Part shown: piece after piece, positions 22,901 to 35,801 of the stretch
Layout of the letters: each line of letters opens with the position of its first letter
Numbering within the stretch: the stretch's first letter is position 1
Source of the DNA: Globodera rostochiensis
Taxonomy: Eukaryota; Nematoda; Chromadorea; Rhabditida; Heteroderidae
NCBI GenBank assembly: GCA_018350325.1
Contig: JAEVLN010000001.1
Span: 5,795,254 to 5,859,253 of the forward strand
DNA length: 64,000 nucleotides
Direction of reading: 5' to 3'
The notes under the pieces: generated by a model
What the model was told of the DNA's origin: nothing
The model's input: the letters and a program-made list of their open reading frames with translations, nothing else
Databases searched by the model: none
Position numbers and translations under genes: made by a program

Positions 22901-23855
22901 ATTACGCTCTCCAACTTTTTGAACCGGTTTGGCGCGCGTCTGGCGTTTTGTCGAATCAGCAAACATTCGCTGGGTTGAAATGAGGCAAAACATTGTTCGA
23001 ACAATGTGAAATTTGGCGTGTCGTTCAGCTCTGCTGTGACAATGCGCATGTCTTGCGAGTTGCAGAAGACCAACGACATTTTGTTCTAAAAAAATAATAC
23101 AAAAATTGGTTAAATTCCCATTCCAAAAGTTGCCTCTGTGCTTAAGTCGTCGTCGACCAGCCACACACACATAATGGTCGATAGCTCCGCCAACTCAATG
23201 GAACCGGAAACAATATCCTCAAAATCGTCCAAATTGCCGATAACACCCTAAAATATATCCCAACACCTCCGTCAGAATGAAACTTTTGTTAAAAAAATGA
23301 AACAAACCTTCGCCTTAAGAGAGAATCTGTTCGGAGTGATTTCCTCGTAAAGCTCAACTCTGTAGCGCAAAATCAGGATGAGATCTTTGACAATTCGGGA
23401 ATACTAAAAATAAAGAAAAGATTAACAGACGTTAAAACCTTTTATGAACCAAAATGTTCATCTACCATTTCATTAGTCGGGACAAAACACAATTTCACGA
23501 CAAACAGCAAAAAATCAACCCCCCGAAATTTGCCAAGTGAAAGCAAAACGACCTGAGCAGCGTTCATGTTATGGTAAGGCACATCGACCGACCCTAAAAT
23601 TCAAAAACATTTTCTATGCCCAATAAAAGGCAACAAATGACCGATCCGAACGAATTGTATCGCGACATGGCTCATCAAAATATCGTTTGCCAGAATGTAA
23701 ACATCGTCGCCATAACAGCCGAAAAAAACCCTAAAAGTCCAATTATATTTGGTTCTATCCTTTTCTGTTGCCTTTAGTTCGAATATGGCCACCGTCCCGG
23801 GAGCTTTTCGCTGCAAAATCTTCAGAATTTCCTTTTCCCTCAAATCTGACGTCAT
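19989..23855 (-). CDS. msh-2: DNA mismatch repair protein MSH2
   Basis: MutS homologue 2, which with MSH6 recognises mismatches in the nucleus and uses ATP to signal repair. The N-terminal domain starts [17 protein letters not shown] at 23855. The connector and lever regions follow in many short exons (for example [27 protein letters not shown] and [10 protein letters not shown]). The ATPase has [14 protein letters not shown] (the family usually has GPNMGGKST) and [20 protein letters not shown] near 20400, and an FATHFHE motif lies beyond the next intron. A 51-base intron separates RPKIVDK from [13 protein letters not shown]. After [15 protein letters not shown] the last exon adds only [13 protein letters not shown] and stops. 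The family normally has a further C-terminal helical region of about 100 residues for dimer contacts, so this tail is short. It begins 228 bases after the eIF2B gene ends. Confidence 0.94.
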
Positions 23856-24083
23856 CGTTTCGTTAGACTAATTGGTTCCAAAACGAGTTTAGATGGTGAA
23901 TTATGAACAACATTTAAATTACAAATGTAAATGGATTTATTCTCACTATCCGTTTAAGCAAATTCTGTTGAACATTTTATAATTAATTTATCTAAACACA
24001 ATATTTAACAAACTATGAACAAAACGGCAATTAAATTCTGTGAAGCGAGTAAGCAAAATTTGACTCTTAAAATCCGACTCGCT
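23856..24083. other. Short same-strand gap
   Basis: A 228-base AT-rich gap between the stop of the eIF2B-epsilon gene and the start of MSH2. An acceptor-like CAATTAG lies about 14 bases before the MSH2 start on the minus strand, as would suit trans-splicing of a downstream operon gene. Confidence 0.35.
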
Positions 24084-26166
24084 TTACGCCCGTCTTTCCC
24101 CCTCTTCTTCGTCCTGTTCATCGCTATCACTCGACTCCTCTGCTGCATTCTGAATCCATCTGACCAATTCTGCCAATTTCTCTTCATTTTTCAGTGGCGA
24201 ATTCGACTCCAATTTCGAATTGTACCAATCAACAATTAGGACATCATCCAACACTTTCACATCTTGGCTCAAAAAGAAAAGCACATTTGGCAGGATCCGA
24301 CGGAAGCGATCAGAGATAGCCGTGTTTTCCTTTAAAAGCTATATTAAAATTTTATGCTTCCGGCGATGGCATGTTAGACACCGCAAAATTTTTTGACCTC
24401 GATGGCGAAAAGCATTTGAGATTGAGCGGCAGCGGTTTTGTAGTAAACTTTCCAAAGGCCATACCAATAATTGTACATCTAAACAAACGGAGATTAAAAA
24501 ACTAATAAAGAATGTTGGTTCGCGCATTTCATCTTCCAATTAAACATTTTTGATAAATCATTTAGTGTCTCTACCTTAGTGAAATTGGAAAATTTGTCAA
24601 CAACGCCAGGCAGCCGAAGAAATGCTGAGAAAAGATGATTGGGCACTTCATCGAGCGGAATATTGTACGCCAATTTTGAGGCGTTGATCTCCAACTTGAT
24701 TTTATTCAGCAAATCGGCACTCAGTTTTTGCTGCCCACTCGAAGAAGCATCTTCCAGTGTCCCCTGCATGGAGTCAATCACTTCCGCAATAAAAGACTGG
24801 GAGTTGGACTGCTCTATCTGGCAAACATCATCGACAGGATCACTCCGCTCAGTGTCAGTCTTAGCATTCTCTGGTCCGTCCAACTCGTCCAAAAGATTGT
24901 CGATTGAAGTGGACAATGATATCGACGAAGCACCACGTACATCCGCGCCCAGAACCAATTTATTTTCAGCGGGGCTCGTGGAGGAAGACCTAAAAACTTC
25001 ACAATTTATTCAAGCTTTCGATCACCGTAACATATTTTTTAAAATCTTTTAGCGACCTAAATTACCTAATAAAGTCATCAACAAAATCCACGTGGATGTT
25101 CTGCGCAAGAATCTCTTCATTGGAGAGAATATCGCTTATAATGGCGTCAAATGTATGGAAGTCATAGTTCCCAGCAAAATGTCCCGAGAATTCAATTCCA
25201 CAGAGCGCAATTCCGCAGGAAGTGAGATCACTTCGGAAAATGGTATCCATTAAGAAGGCATTCTACGGAAATTGGGTATTATTCATAAGACACGTTGAAC
25301 TGCTCCAACCCCATTTAAAATTGAATTACAATAAAATCACCAGTTGAACTACCTTATGAATTGAAACAGCTTCATCTTTTTTGATATTTTCATAATGCGT
25401 TAATTTTTGGGTTTGTTCATGGTATCCGAGCAGAGATTGGCCTTCGTCCGCTATCCTCCGATCCTCGAACTTTTCGTAATAAAGCAAAGTGAGCACGTTT
25501 TTCTTGTTCTGACGTCGTCCATTTCTTAAACAAAAAGAATTTGACTAATTAGCAAAGCACAGAATCTTAAAAATCGCGAGAATTTCTCGACGCAACCATC
25601 AAAACAGTTCCTCCCCCCCCAAACGTTATCGGTCCCTGAGTGAAGCCTTACTTAAATTTCTCAATTTGTCGGGCTAAATAAGAAGAACAAAAAGTAGCGC
25701 AATTTTGTATGAGTACGAAGTCGTTTCTAAGCATTTGCCGAGATTCAATTTCACGCAGCACATCATTAAGCGATTGACAATTATGGACACAGAATGCCTG
25801 CAAATGGTTATTTTCTAGTTTCCAATAATCTAAAAAAGAAAATACCTGAAGCTGCTTTAAGCTGGAAGACCATTTTCTGTAACATAGTTTAGCATTTTGT
25901 TAAAGTTAATCCTAATTTACGTCAAGAATTTGACGGCTATTTCTTCCGGTTGGTTGACAAACGCCACAATCACATTGGGAGAGTTCAGCTTAGAAACCCA
26001 TTGAACACAAAGGTCATTAAAGCTACGATTGGGTGCCTAAACTTCAAGTTACAATAATTGGAAATCCGAAAAATACATAAGTCTTGTCATGAGCAAGCGG
26101 AGTGATTTCGGACGACTTGTCCAATATAATCAACACATCCAACTGCTGTTGTTTCTGTTTATCCAT
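24084..26166 (-). CDS. EIF2B5: Translation initiation factor eIF2B epsilon, hexapeptide domain not found
   Basis: eIF2B-epsilon is the catalytic subunit of the eIF2 guanine-nucleotide exchange factor. The N-terminal nucleotidyltransferase-like part runs from MDKQKQQQLDVLIILDKSS at 26166 through SLNDVLREIESRQMLRNDF and TFDAIISDILSNEEILAQNI to DFVDDFIR near 25065. The C-terminal part has LLNKIKLEINASKLAYNIPL (family LVLEINSLKYAYNISL). It ends in the W2 HEAT domain, DDVLIVDWYN, closing with an acidic tail (AEESSDSDEQDEEEGE). In the human protein about 200 residues of left-handed beta-helix repeats join these halves. Here a 70-base intron joins DFIR directly to a Ser/Asp-rich linker, and no hexapeptide-like exons are seen. 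The catalytic W2 half is complete. I infer a shortened subunit of roughly 500-550 residues. Confidence 0.85.
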
Positions 26167-26636
26167 AATAAGCGCAAATCTTTAAAAAATATTGGTAAGT
26201 TTTTTTTATTAAAAAAAATATGAGTTTTAATCTCATAAAAAAAAATCTGGCTTGGGGCTACGAATTTTCTTAACCGTAATTGCCCGTATCCATAAAATTT
26301 TTAATGAATTTATTAAGAAATTCGTCCAAAAAAAATTACGGATTTTACAAATCAAAAAGGTTGGCGATCTGTCTAAAATAATTCAAAATTTGGCCATCTG
26401 TCTAAGCTTAATTCAAAATTTGACCTTCTGTCTAAAAGATTAATTCAAAATTTGACCATCTGTCTAAAAGATTAATTCAAAATAAACGAAAATTCCTTAA
26501 AAAATTCCAGAAATCTCAAATAAAGGACGGAAAGGGACGCGTACCCCCCAAAAATTGTCAAATCTTTAAAAAAGGACTTATCCGACTCTTTACATTAAAT
26601 GGTTTTATTTGCTTTAAGGACTAATAAACATAAATA
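26167..26636. other. Divergent promoter region
   Basis: AT-rich DNA between the divergently read eIF2B-epsilon and FAN1 genes. It contains the short tandem repeat at 26360-26480 listed separately. No coding signal. Confidence 0.5.
26360..26482. repeat. Tandem repeat of about 34 bp
   Basis: Three to four copies of a unit containing ATCTGTCTAAAAGATTAA followed by TTCAAAATTTGACC. Copies differ slightly (GGCC, GACC; CTTCTG, CATCTG). It sits in the shared upstream region of eIF2B-epsilon and FAN1. Confidence 0.85.
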
Positions 26637-29600
26637 ATGACAAATAGTAAAAGGAGTGACAGCGGAAGAAAGAGAAACCGAGCCACAAATAAAAAAGACG
26701 CGAACAGCAGTCATTCCATTTGCGGCGAACAAACTATCGGAACATTGGAAAATGCGTTCAGGACGGCGTTGCGGGGACGGATGTGTACAATTTGCAAAAA
26801 GGTGGGGGGGGGGTAATGACATCATTTAATTTCTAAAATAATTAAACAGCGAGTAGCACATGCAATTTATCAGCGACATTCGAACGACTGCAGTAAAACA
26901 ACGGCGGACAATTATGGGAGTGACGAAGACATAATTTTTTGTGGAATTGTCCCGTCATCTTCACGCAACGAAGAACCAATTCAGCGTCAGCTAAAAACTG
27001 AACGGAGAAGTTCCCAAGCCGGTGTGTCGTTCACAGATCAAACGAATGAATCTCGAGAAGGAATAGAAACAGCCTCGGCAGGTGATTAAAATGAGACAGA
27101 AAAAAAACGGGGAGGGCACTTTTCAAAAGGACCATTTTCTCAAAATTTGTGACACACTTTGTCCATTTTGGGTTAATCGTCGCACTGTCCATTTTTAAGA
27201 TACAGCAACGACTTCCAACCCATCTCATAATGACAATGCCAATGATGACAACCGCGACGTTGTCGGTTCTGTTGGTGCCATTCCGATTTTGGAAGTTTAC
27301 CAACTTTGTCATCATTACCTGGACAAATTTATTGGGCAGCAATCACTTGCGAATAGTCAAACTCAACGCTCCTCGCAGCGGATCGACAAGGAAAATTTTT
27401 TACGAAAAGAGTCGGACGGCGGGACAGAATTAAACAACAAAAGTGGGGAAACGAATCAATCGCTGACGGACAACGAAACTTCCAATGGACCGCATTTGTT
27501 TTCGCAGCAAATGCACCAAAAGATCGAACAAAGTTCGTCCGAAGATGCCCGTTCTGCCCGGTATTCACTGCGAATTGTGTGGAGCATTTTGCAGAAGGTA
27601 AATGACTCAAAATCGATTAGCGATTTAACAAATAATTAGGGACTTTAAGGTGCTGCTTTGTCCGGAACCTTGGGGATCTCCGGAAAGCGCGACAATTTAT
27701 TGGGGAGAATATTTACGGACACTGTTAAAATTCCTCTCTCTTCCCGGTGATTTTTTTGTTTTGTTTTCCTTCACTATAATTTACACTAAAATGTTGCAGT
27801 TGAGACACAACAATTGTTAGTTTTGCTATTGAGACGTCGCTGGGGATGGCATTTGATCCGAGACATACAGGCGAAGTGAGTGTGGGGGGGGCAGGCCATA
27901 TCAGAAAAACATCCCCGGGGGGGGGGGGGGCTCAAAACTGCGGGGTTATTTGTTGTGGGGAGCAATTTTAGTTGGAAAACGGTTCCCGAGGGGAAGGTTA
28001 ACATTTTGGGGTGATTAGTTGGACAAATGATTTTATATATTTCATATAAATGCGGTCAAATCTTTTGCAGATACAGTGACATCGTTCGCGGTGATTACGC
28101 GTCCCATTTCGAAAAGCTTTGCCGTTCCGGACTTATGCAGACAGGCAAGACAGGACGGGACGAGAAATGCTTTAAGTTTATTTAATATTTTGACTTAAAG
28201 GTTCAAGTCCAAATGCAATTTCGCTCAAAGAGGCACTGAAATTGCTGAAAAAGGCGGAATTTCTTCTTTTATGCAAAAAATTCAAAATTAATGGCACCGG
28301 ACAAAACATTTCGACGTTAACTGTACGCTTTCTCAAACTGGGCGAACAGCGAACGATTCTCGGCGGAAAGAGGGCGCAAATCATCTTGAAAAAGTACTAA
28401 GGTTTTTGAGCATGTTCAAAGTTTAATAACTTCCCAAGAACTTTTTTTTGACGAAATTACATTTATTAGCATTCGAACACTTACGGGAGAATTTTTTCGT
28501 GTCGACGGCGACGTTTTGCATTTGTTCACCACTTTCTTTACTGTTTATTCGCCCACATATATGGACACTGCACGGCTTTTTGAGTTCAAATTCAACGAGG
28601 AATTGAGCGGCCATTTGATGTGAGTGTTTCGGCAAAGCCACAAACCCTTTCCAACCACGCGCATTTTTTTAAATTTTGATTTTGTGGTTTTCTCCAATTG
28701 GAGAAAATATTTGGGGATGGTCTTGGCCACCTCAAATGCAAATTACATTTGCCATACGGGTCAGCAAATTTGGCTTTGTGACCGATATTTCGCTGCACAT
28801 GATTTAGTATGCTTTTTCATGCTTTTGATTTGAAATTGATTCAAATGGTAAACGAGAAATAAAAGGAAATAGACCGACTCGTAAGAGAAAGGGAGAGCAA
28901 GCAGTGCGGCTTTCGCCTGTGTCATCTCTTTGGTCATGCCATATTTGCCGGCCCGTAGTTTAACCAACGCCCATTTCTTTTGTCAGTTTTACGGTGTTGC
29001 AATTCGAAAGTGGGAGCCTCGGCTTCCCATCGCCCGCCGACTGTCCCCACACACTGGTGGGGGTCATTGGAAGCATTGAGGAGTTGATGAGGTGTTTGTT
29101 TGTTTATAGACGAATTTTGTAAAACAAAAGCTTATTTTTTGTTTTGTTCAATTTTAGTTACACAAAAGCTAAACACACCGAGGAACGCATAATTCGTCTG
29201 CTGAATCGACAACCGCCCGCATTTGAGGAGGCGCTTGAATGTGCAAAGGCAGCGAAGGAAACGCTTTCCGAGGAGTTTTTGTTGTCGGAGGGCGGTCGGA
29301 CGAGGCATTTTTTTGTTCGCCAATTTGGGGGAATTTATTGTGGCACACAAATTCAGATGCACTTTTTTCTGCGGTTTACCGGCGTACCATCGACGCTTCA
29401 CGGCCCCGTGGGTGTTGTGCCGGTGTATCTTTGCGGGTGGCGCTGAAGTTGCGCAAAAGTTGCGGAATTACGAACTTGCCGTTGAGCTGCTCAAATTGTT
29501 ATTGGAAACCGATGGTATATTTAGGGCCTAGTTTCGCCCGTTAAAAGCATTAATTTCCGTTTGATTTTGAAGTTATCCGCCATTTTTGCATGAATTCCCG

Positions 29601-30848
29601 CGGCAAATGGTACGAGCGCATCGCACTCAATTTGGAGCGCCATTTGAAGGATTTGGAGCAGTCCGTACACTTTTGTCAGATGGGCATGAGAGATGAACTG
29701 GTCGGGAAAGCCGACAAACTAATCTTGCAGCAACGGCTGATCAAATTGCTTAATCGGATGAAACAAATTCCCGTCCAGGCGGATGCACTTTTCATAACAT
29801 TGGAAACCCCTGAAAGGGTGGGTTGGATTTGAATTTGATAGGCCCAATAAAGCCTTCAAAATTGGGACAAAATATGTTTTGCTTTTGTAATAGATGGAGA
29901 TTAACGGCACAACATTGGCAAAAGGTCTCGGAGACGGGGAGCAGGTCAACCATTTTTACATTCCAACCAACAACCGCGAGGAGTTCAACAAGTGCAGCGT
30001 TGAGGAATTGGTGTTGCACCACTTTCTTACGGCAGAACAGTTTACGCACGGAATCCATTCGGAGGTAAGGCCCCCCCCCCTCGGAAACTAAAAAGCCATT
30101 CACTAATCGGTCAGGGCACAATTTGGCACACACTTTTTCGTCTTTTCTTCACCGATATAATCTTCGATGCCGACGTTCCAAAAGTTTGGCTTTCTCGAAT
30201 ACAAGTGAGTTAAAATTATTTTAGAGGTCATCACCAACTTTTCCAATTATTATTCAGGACGACCCGTTGGACCTCAATTTTTCAAACTTTTATCGGAATC
30301 GGAAGGCGGCGATTGACCAACGGCTGAAGGAAATTCGTTCGACTGACAATCTGTCCGCCCTTTCGTTGCGTTTTTATGACAAAGTCAAATCGAAGGTCGC
30401 ATTGAATTCGCGCATTTTGTGGCATAATTCCCAGAATGCCGACCAAATCGCTGTTCGTTCTGTGGTGTTTTAAAATTTTTGTGTACATTTTCTTTTTAAG
30501 AGTTTTTTGAATTGTTGCGCGCCTCTTATGCTTCATGACCTCTTCATGGAATTGTGCACAGATTTCAGAGAAGCACGAAGCGGATTCCCCGACCTAATCG
30601 TGTGGAATGAGGGCAGGGCGACGATGGCGGTCAGTTTTTGCGGCATTTTGTTGGCGGCGACTTAACCTCCCAGTCGTCGACCCCCGCCCCCTTTTTGTGC
30701 CAATTTTCATGTTTATTTGATGGCATTACGTCGTCAGGTGGTCGAAGTGAAGGGACCAAATGACACTTTGTCCGCCAAACAGCAACTTTGGCTGCACTTT
30801 TTCCGAACTCGCGGAGTTCGCGCCGTTGTTTGTCACGTTGTCGGTTAG
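26637..30848 (+). CDS. fan-1: Fanconi-associated nuclease 1 (FAN1)
   Basis: FAN1 is a structure-specific nuclease acting in DNA interstrand-crosslink repair in the nucleus. The start at 26637 gives a short basic leader, then a UBZ4 ubiquitin-binding finger split by one intron: CTICKK joined to RVAHAIYQRHSNDC, spacing C-x2-C-x11-H-x3-C. An acidic linker follows. The SAP-like region includes SLKEALKLLKKAEFLLLCKK near 28230. The helical region includes LAVELL-type repeats and WYERIALNLERHLKDLEQS near 29620. The C-terminal VRR-NUC domain has GFPDLIVWNEGRATMA and, across an intron, VVEVKGPNDTLSAKQQLW. These supply the Asp and Glu-x-Lys of the PD-(D/E)xK site. The stop is the TAG at 30846-30848. 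About 15 exons; some internal edges (28630-29130, 30470-30540) are uncertain. Confidence 0.92.
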
Positions 30849-31632
30849 TGGGGGGGGGGGAAGGGGGAGAAGGCGTCGTCGGGAAGGGACGGGGAGGATT
30901 ATTTATCTTAGTTTTCGGAGGGTTGGGGGAGGGGGGAGGGGGAGAAGTCGCGGATGGGTCGGACGGTTGGGGGGATTATGGACGAAAATGGATTTGAGAA
31001 GGGATTAGCCACTTTTTGGGGGGCGGGAGTGAATAATACCGAAATATACAACAGACAAAGAAAGACACACCCAACTCTTTCAGCAAGGAGCGATCGGATG
31101 CTGTGACTGACTCGCCTCTAACACTTTCTGAAGGAAATGACGCAAAATGTGCCAAAACATTCACTCACCACACATTCTTTTTTGTATTGTATTTACTGAC
31201 AGATTGTGAATTTGAAACTTTCCGAACTTTTGCCAACTTTTCCATTCCTTACATTTGTAGTCATATTTGTTTCTGTTCGTTTGGCCTGGTGTTCGTTCTT
31301 TGGTCTCCCCTATTCTATTCGATGGTCGGACGGTTTATTTACCGCTAAAATTGTACTCACCGCTCTTTTTGCATATGCGCAACAACTCATTCATTCATTT
31401 GGTTTTTTGTTTGCTATTCAAATTCCTAAATAGTCCCCTCAGACATTAAAACGCGCGAATGTTCGTCTTCAAACTTTAAAGTGGGGCTGAGTCCTTTAGG
31501 CTTTAAATCTTTATTTTTGGGGTAACATTTTCGGGGGGTTGAGGGGGGGAGGTGTCGTCTAATGGTGGGCGACGATATTCTGTTGCGTGGGAAGAGTAAA
31601 CAGTTTAGTTTAGTTTCTTCGTTGCCTTTCCA

Positions 31633-31641
31633 TGGCGGTGG

Positions 31642-31672
<31 letters not shown>

Positions 31673-31673
31673 A
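31633..31673. repeat. Long G tract (about 30-40 G)
   Basis: An almost uninterrupted G run, among the longest in the window, followed at 31736 by a second of about 27 bases. Such tracts can form G-quadruplexes and are also where sequence length is least reliable. Confidence 0.9.
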
Positions 31674-31731
31674 GGAAATCCGATTGAGGCTAAGACACTT
31701 TCTTTGTGTTTGCTGATCGAAATCGGTACAA

Positions 31732-31764
<33 letters not shown>

Positions 31765-32644
31765 GGTGGTGCGGTTACCCCCCCCCCCGCCCTACGCCCT
31801 CCAAAATTCTGTTGGGGCTTCGCCCTTTCGAAAAGCTTATCACCGCCGCCGTCATGCCCTCCCCTCCCTCCCACCGATCCCCAAAACTCCTTTCGCCGCC
31901 GCCAGGGCGCGGAGGGTTCGACTTGGGCGCTGCCTGCGCGGGTGGACCAGTCCTCGGAATTCGGGTGAAGGCGAAAAACGATCCGATGCTTTGCCCTTTC
32001 GAACTCGCCCAACCCCCCCCCCCCCCCTCTCTGCTCGGCCTGTGTTTGCACACTTTTATGAGCTCAACCTCCCCCCGCCTTTGTGCTGCTCCTCCACCAG
32101 TGACTCTGCTCGATGAAAGGAAATGCCCCCCCCCCCCCCCCCCTCCTTCTTTGTCTTTGCCCCCTTTTGCCGGGCTTATCCTCCATCCGCTTCCTCATCC
32201 GCCCTCATTTCTTCGGTCACTGCTTCCGGGAGGATGAGCTCGTCGTCGTCCTACGGAGGAATATCATCAGAAAGGGGGAGGGCATCGATTTTCTCACCCC
32301 CCTCCCCCCGGGGCCATTCATCCCAATCCGTCCTTCCGAACCTCCGCCCGATCCAAAGAAGCAAATTTATCCGAGTTTAAAGTTTCTATGGAAATTTTTA
32401 AGCTTTGTCGAATGGAAGGAACCCTTTCTTCCCAAAAAGCAAAACGGTTCAATCCGACGTCCAAAGGGGGAGGGGGGGGGGGACAGATGGCCTCTGATGG
32501 GTGCCGCATTTTTTGGTCCGACGCTTGGGCGCTGTTGATGCCCTGTGGCTGTTAAAAGTCCAATCTTTCCTTCACTTTTACATGTGTTTCTGTTGAATCG
32601 GCGATGGGATGAAGACGAACAACCAAACCAAACCACACACACAT

Positions 32645-32803
32645 TCCCCCCCCCCCCCCTCCCCCCCCACACTCATTCCCCCCCCCCCTCCCCCATTCCC
32701 CCCCCCCTCCCCCCCCCCACTCCCATTCCTCCCCCCCCCCCTCCCCCATTCCCCCCCCTCCCCCCCCCCCACTCCCATTCCTCCCCCCCCCCCCTCCCCC
32801 ATT
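32645..32803. repeat. C-rich minisatellite
   Basis: Alternating C runs with CACTCCCATTCCT and CCCCATTCC spacers. The block with ACTCCCATTCCTCCCC recurs about 53 bases apart, so the tract is a tandem repeat rather than plain poly-C. Confidence 0.75.
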
Positions 32804-35801
32804 CCTCGGCACCTGGACAACGGAACGGAATGACTTCGTCTCTTCCACGGGATGGATACCCCCCCCCCCCCCACTCATTGAGTCGTCCCCCCATTATTTG
32901 GGGGCAATGCTCAATTCCCCCGGGAGGGAATAGGGAGGGATTCTCCGGGAAGAAAGGTCGAAAGGGGGAGTTCGGGGGCGGGGGCGGAGTTGCTATGGCG
33001 AGGAATAAAAAAGAAGCTCCTCACAAATTGCCCAAGGGCCAAATTGGGTCCTTTTGTGGACATTTGCATGCCGCCCCCTCCCCCCCCCCTTCAGCCATTT
33101 TCTGTGCCATTTTTTATCTTCTCGACCAATCATAATTGATGTACACCAGCAGACTTTCCCATGAACTGTTATAGCGAGCGGAAACCCAAAACCGACTTGC
33201 AATTTCCCACACAAAAATGTCGCTCAATGGAGACTAGCGCCGCTCAAAAATGTCCTCCAATTTTGTTCCAACGAAGGTCGTCGTCCCCACTCGACGAACC
33301 CCCCCGGGGGAGGGGAGGGGGGGGGGGGGGGGGTACGCGTCGGACTGGAGTCTGGAGTTAAGGAGACTGACTGACTGTTGATGGGGTTGCTGGCAGTGCT
33401 CGTGAACTGTTCGCTGAAGTGCTCTTCGACCGCACAAAGTGCCGTCCTTTTCGTTTCCCTTTTTTTGAGGCAATAACCAATGCCCTCCCCCCCCCCCCCT
33501 CCCGGCGAAGTGCCGTGGGCAATTTCCGTTTTCACATTTCAGCACGGTCTAATGCCCTCGAGCAAAAATTATGGCACTAGAGGGGAGCGGCTAAGGCGCC
33601 GCAAGTTTCGTTTAAACGCCACCCACTTACTTTTCCCCTCTTTGGTGGGCCAATTTGACCGCCAAAATCCCCTCGGCACAAATTTTGGCGAATAATCACA
33701 CACAATCCTTCCCAAATTGGCTCCCCCCCCCCCCAATTCTTTCCATCATTTCATCCCATCAAAATCTCTCCCCTTTTTCCAATGGTGGCACAGAAGCGAA
33801 GAACTCTGAGAGAGTGGCGGCGTCAGAGAGCGGCGGGGGGGGGGGGGAGTGAGTGGCAGTGGCGAGTCCCTCCCCCCCTCCGGCGCCAACCTGCCGGGCG
33901 CTCGGTCACAGCACGGGCGCTTGGCCTGGACAGGTGGGTTGGAGTTGCGGGAATAAGTGAATGCTGCTTTAGTGGATTGGGGGGGGGGGTAAATGGGCAA
34001 TTCATTGGCATGGATGCTTGGGGGCATCTTCCTTTAATTTCTTTCCCCCCCCCACCCCCGCGGGCGAGGCATTTTACGCATAATTCAAGTGCTTGCTCAT
34101 AGCAAGACATTAGCAGCAGAAAATGTCGAAAAAAGAGTCAGTTTCACGCCATGGTGCTGAGTCAATAAATATTCCCACGAGGTCGACGCCGCGGGGGGCG
34201 GGGGTTGCGTTTGGCAACAATGGAAAAAGTTGGGTTGGCCATTTGTCCGGGCCCTCTCTCTCTACCTTTTTTATTCTTTCCATATTAATAGAATTGTTTT
34301 TGCCAAAAATATAAACAAAACACTAATCAATTTGTTTGTTTTGGCCATTGAATTTGTGTATTGATGGATGGATGACATTCAGTCGAAGCCTCCCCCCCCC
34401 CCCCCTCCCCCCGGGCAAAATGCGAGCGGCCTTCTTTCTTTTTGTTACCTCTTTGGTGTTAATTAAATGTCAAAATTGATCCAAATTAATTGAGCTTTTT
34501 GTGGAACAACTTTCATTCATTCACTTCTTCCCACAACACTTTCATTGTGATGAATGAATAAGCTGCCCCCCCCCGGGGGGGGGGGTGAGGGGGGGGGGGG
34601 TCTAAGTGGAGTTGAGTTGAGTTTGTACTCGCAATGCTCAACTCAAATCTAATAAGGGGCGGGGGGACGGACGGACACGCACATAAAGAAGAAAGGAACA
34701 GATAAGCAAGAAAGGCCACCGCCCCCGGGCGCGCCTCTCTCCGGGCTTCTCCCCTCCCCCCCCCCCCCCAAAGATTAGATTTTGGCTTCGGAGTCCCCCC
34801 CCCCCCGCCCGTTTGCTCTGCTGACAGCCGTTTAATCCACCGCCCCCGGAGGGTCCGTGTCAACCGCCCGCCCATTCCCTGCCGAAAATTGTCGCAATTG
34901 CGGTGAGTGAAGCAGAAGAAGAAATATTGAGGCGAATTTGACTTTTGAGAGTTTTGAGCGATCGCAAGGCGCCGGCGGGTGGGGGAAGTGATCTATCCCT
35001 CCCAACAAACACATTTCCCCCCACGAAGAAGCACAAGGCACAGTTGCCATCTAACGCCTTCACTTCCCCCCCCCCCCGCGGCGCCTTCGCCTCTGTTCTC
35101 CGATTTTTTTTGTCTTTTGTCCCCTCTTTATTCCCCTTCCCCGACTCGCCCGTCTCACTTTCTCTCGTCCCAGCGCCTAAATCTGTCACTCCCCCCCCTT
35201 TCACAATGATTCTTTAGCACTTCGGGATGTCCCCGCTTTCGATTTGACCTTTTGACCCCGCCGCCGCCCTCGCCCCCGGGCTTTCCCCGTTTGTCCGTTC
35301 GTTGGTTGAGAGTTTTGCCTAAGAATTGAAAGCGCGTTGGCTCGGAAGAGTTTGTTTTTGGTTTGAGGTGAATGGCCCGAGCAAATGTTCAATTGGACAA
35401 ATTGGCCGGGTTCATTGGCCGTGAAGGGGCGGCGCCGGCGGCGCTGGGGGGGGGGGCGGCAACGGACACTTTGGCACAAAGTCAAAGGGCGGTAAATTGT
35501 GCCACCAATTCTTAACCACTTTTGTTGAATTGCCTTTATTCATCGCAAAACAAAGAAGCATTTAATTCATTTCATTTGATTCGCTCTTTTATTTTAATGC
35601 TTTTTGCTCATTTTTCAGTAAAGAGACAAAAAAAAGTGCCACAATAATTCCGTTCGTTTCGGCATTTTCCTAAATGTTCTGTTGCGAGTGCCCTTCACAG
35701 CGGCTGCTCCATTCAACTTCAAATCACTCCGTCGACTGCGACTCAACCGCCCGTCCCGCCACCGCCGCCGCCCACCCGCGCACCCCTCCCCCAACATCGC
35801 C

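Larger units (their letters stand above)
30849..35801. other. Gene-free region dense in G and C homopolymers
   Basis: About 5 kb between FAN1 and the exchanger gene. I see no supportable gene. Pure or nearly pure G runs occur near 31638-31672, 31736-31762, 33316-33332 and 33836-33847. C runs occur near 31780, 32013-32026, 32125-32142, 32645-32800, 33724-33735 and 34390-34405, and many shorter ones elsewhere. Gly- or Pro-rich reading frames here are by-products of these runs. Short open stretches near 31100-31450 have no recognisable content. Just before 35802 the sequence becomes a CCGCC-rich leader for the exchanger. Confidence 0.7.

Noticed and set aside
31600..33250. Gly- and Pro-rich reading frames of 100-200 codons
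   Set aside because: They are translations of G and C homopolymers and occur in several frames and both strands at the same place.
35682..35801. A longer N-terminus for the exchanger
   Set aside because: The upstream extension begins at a TTG, not an ATG. The ATG at 35802 gives a normal signal peptide.
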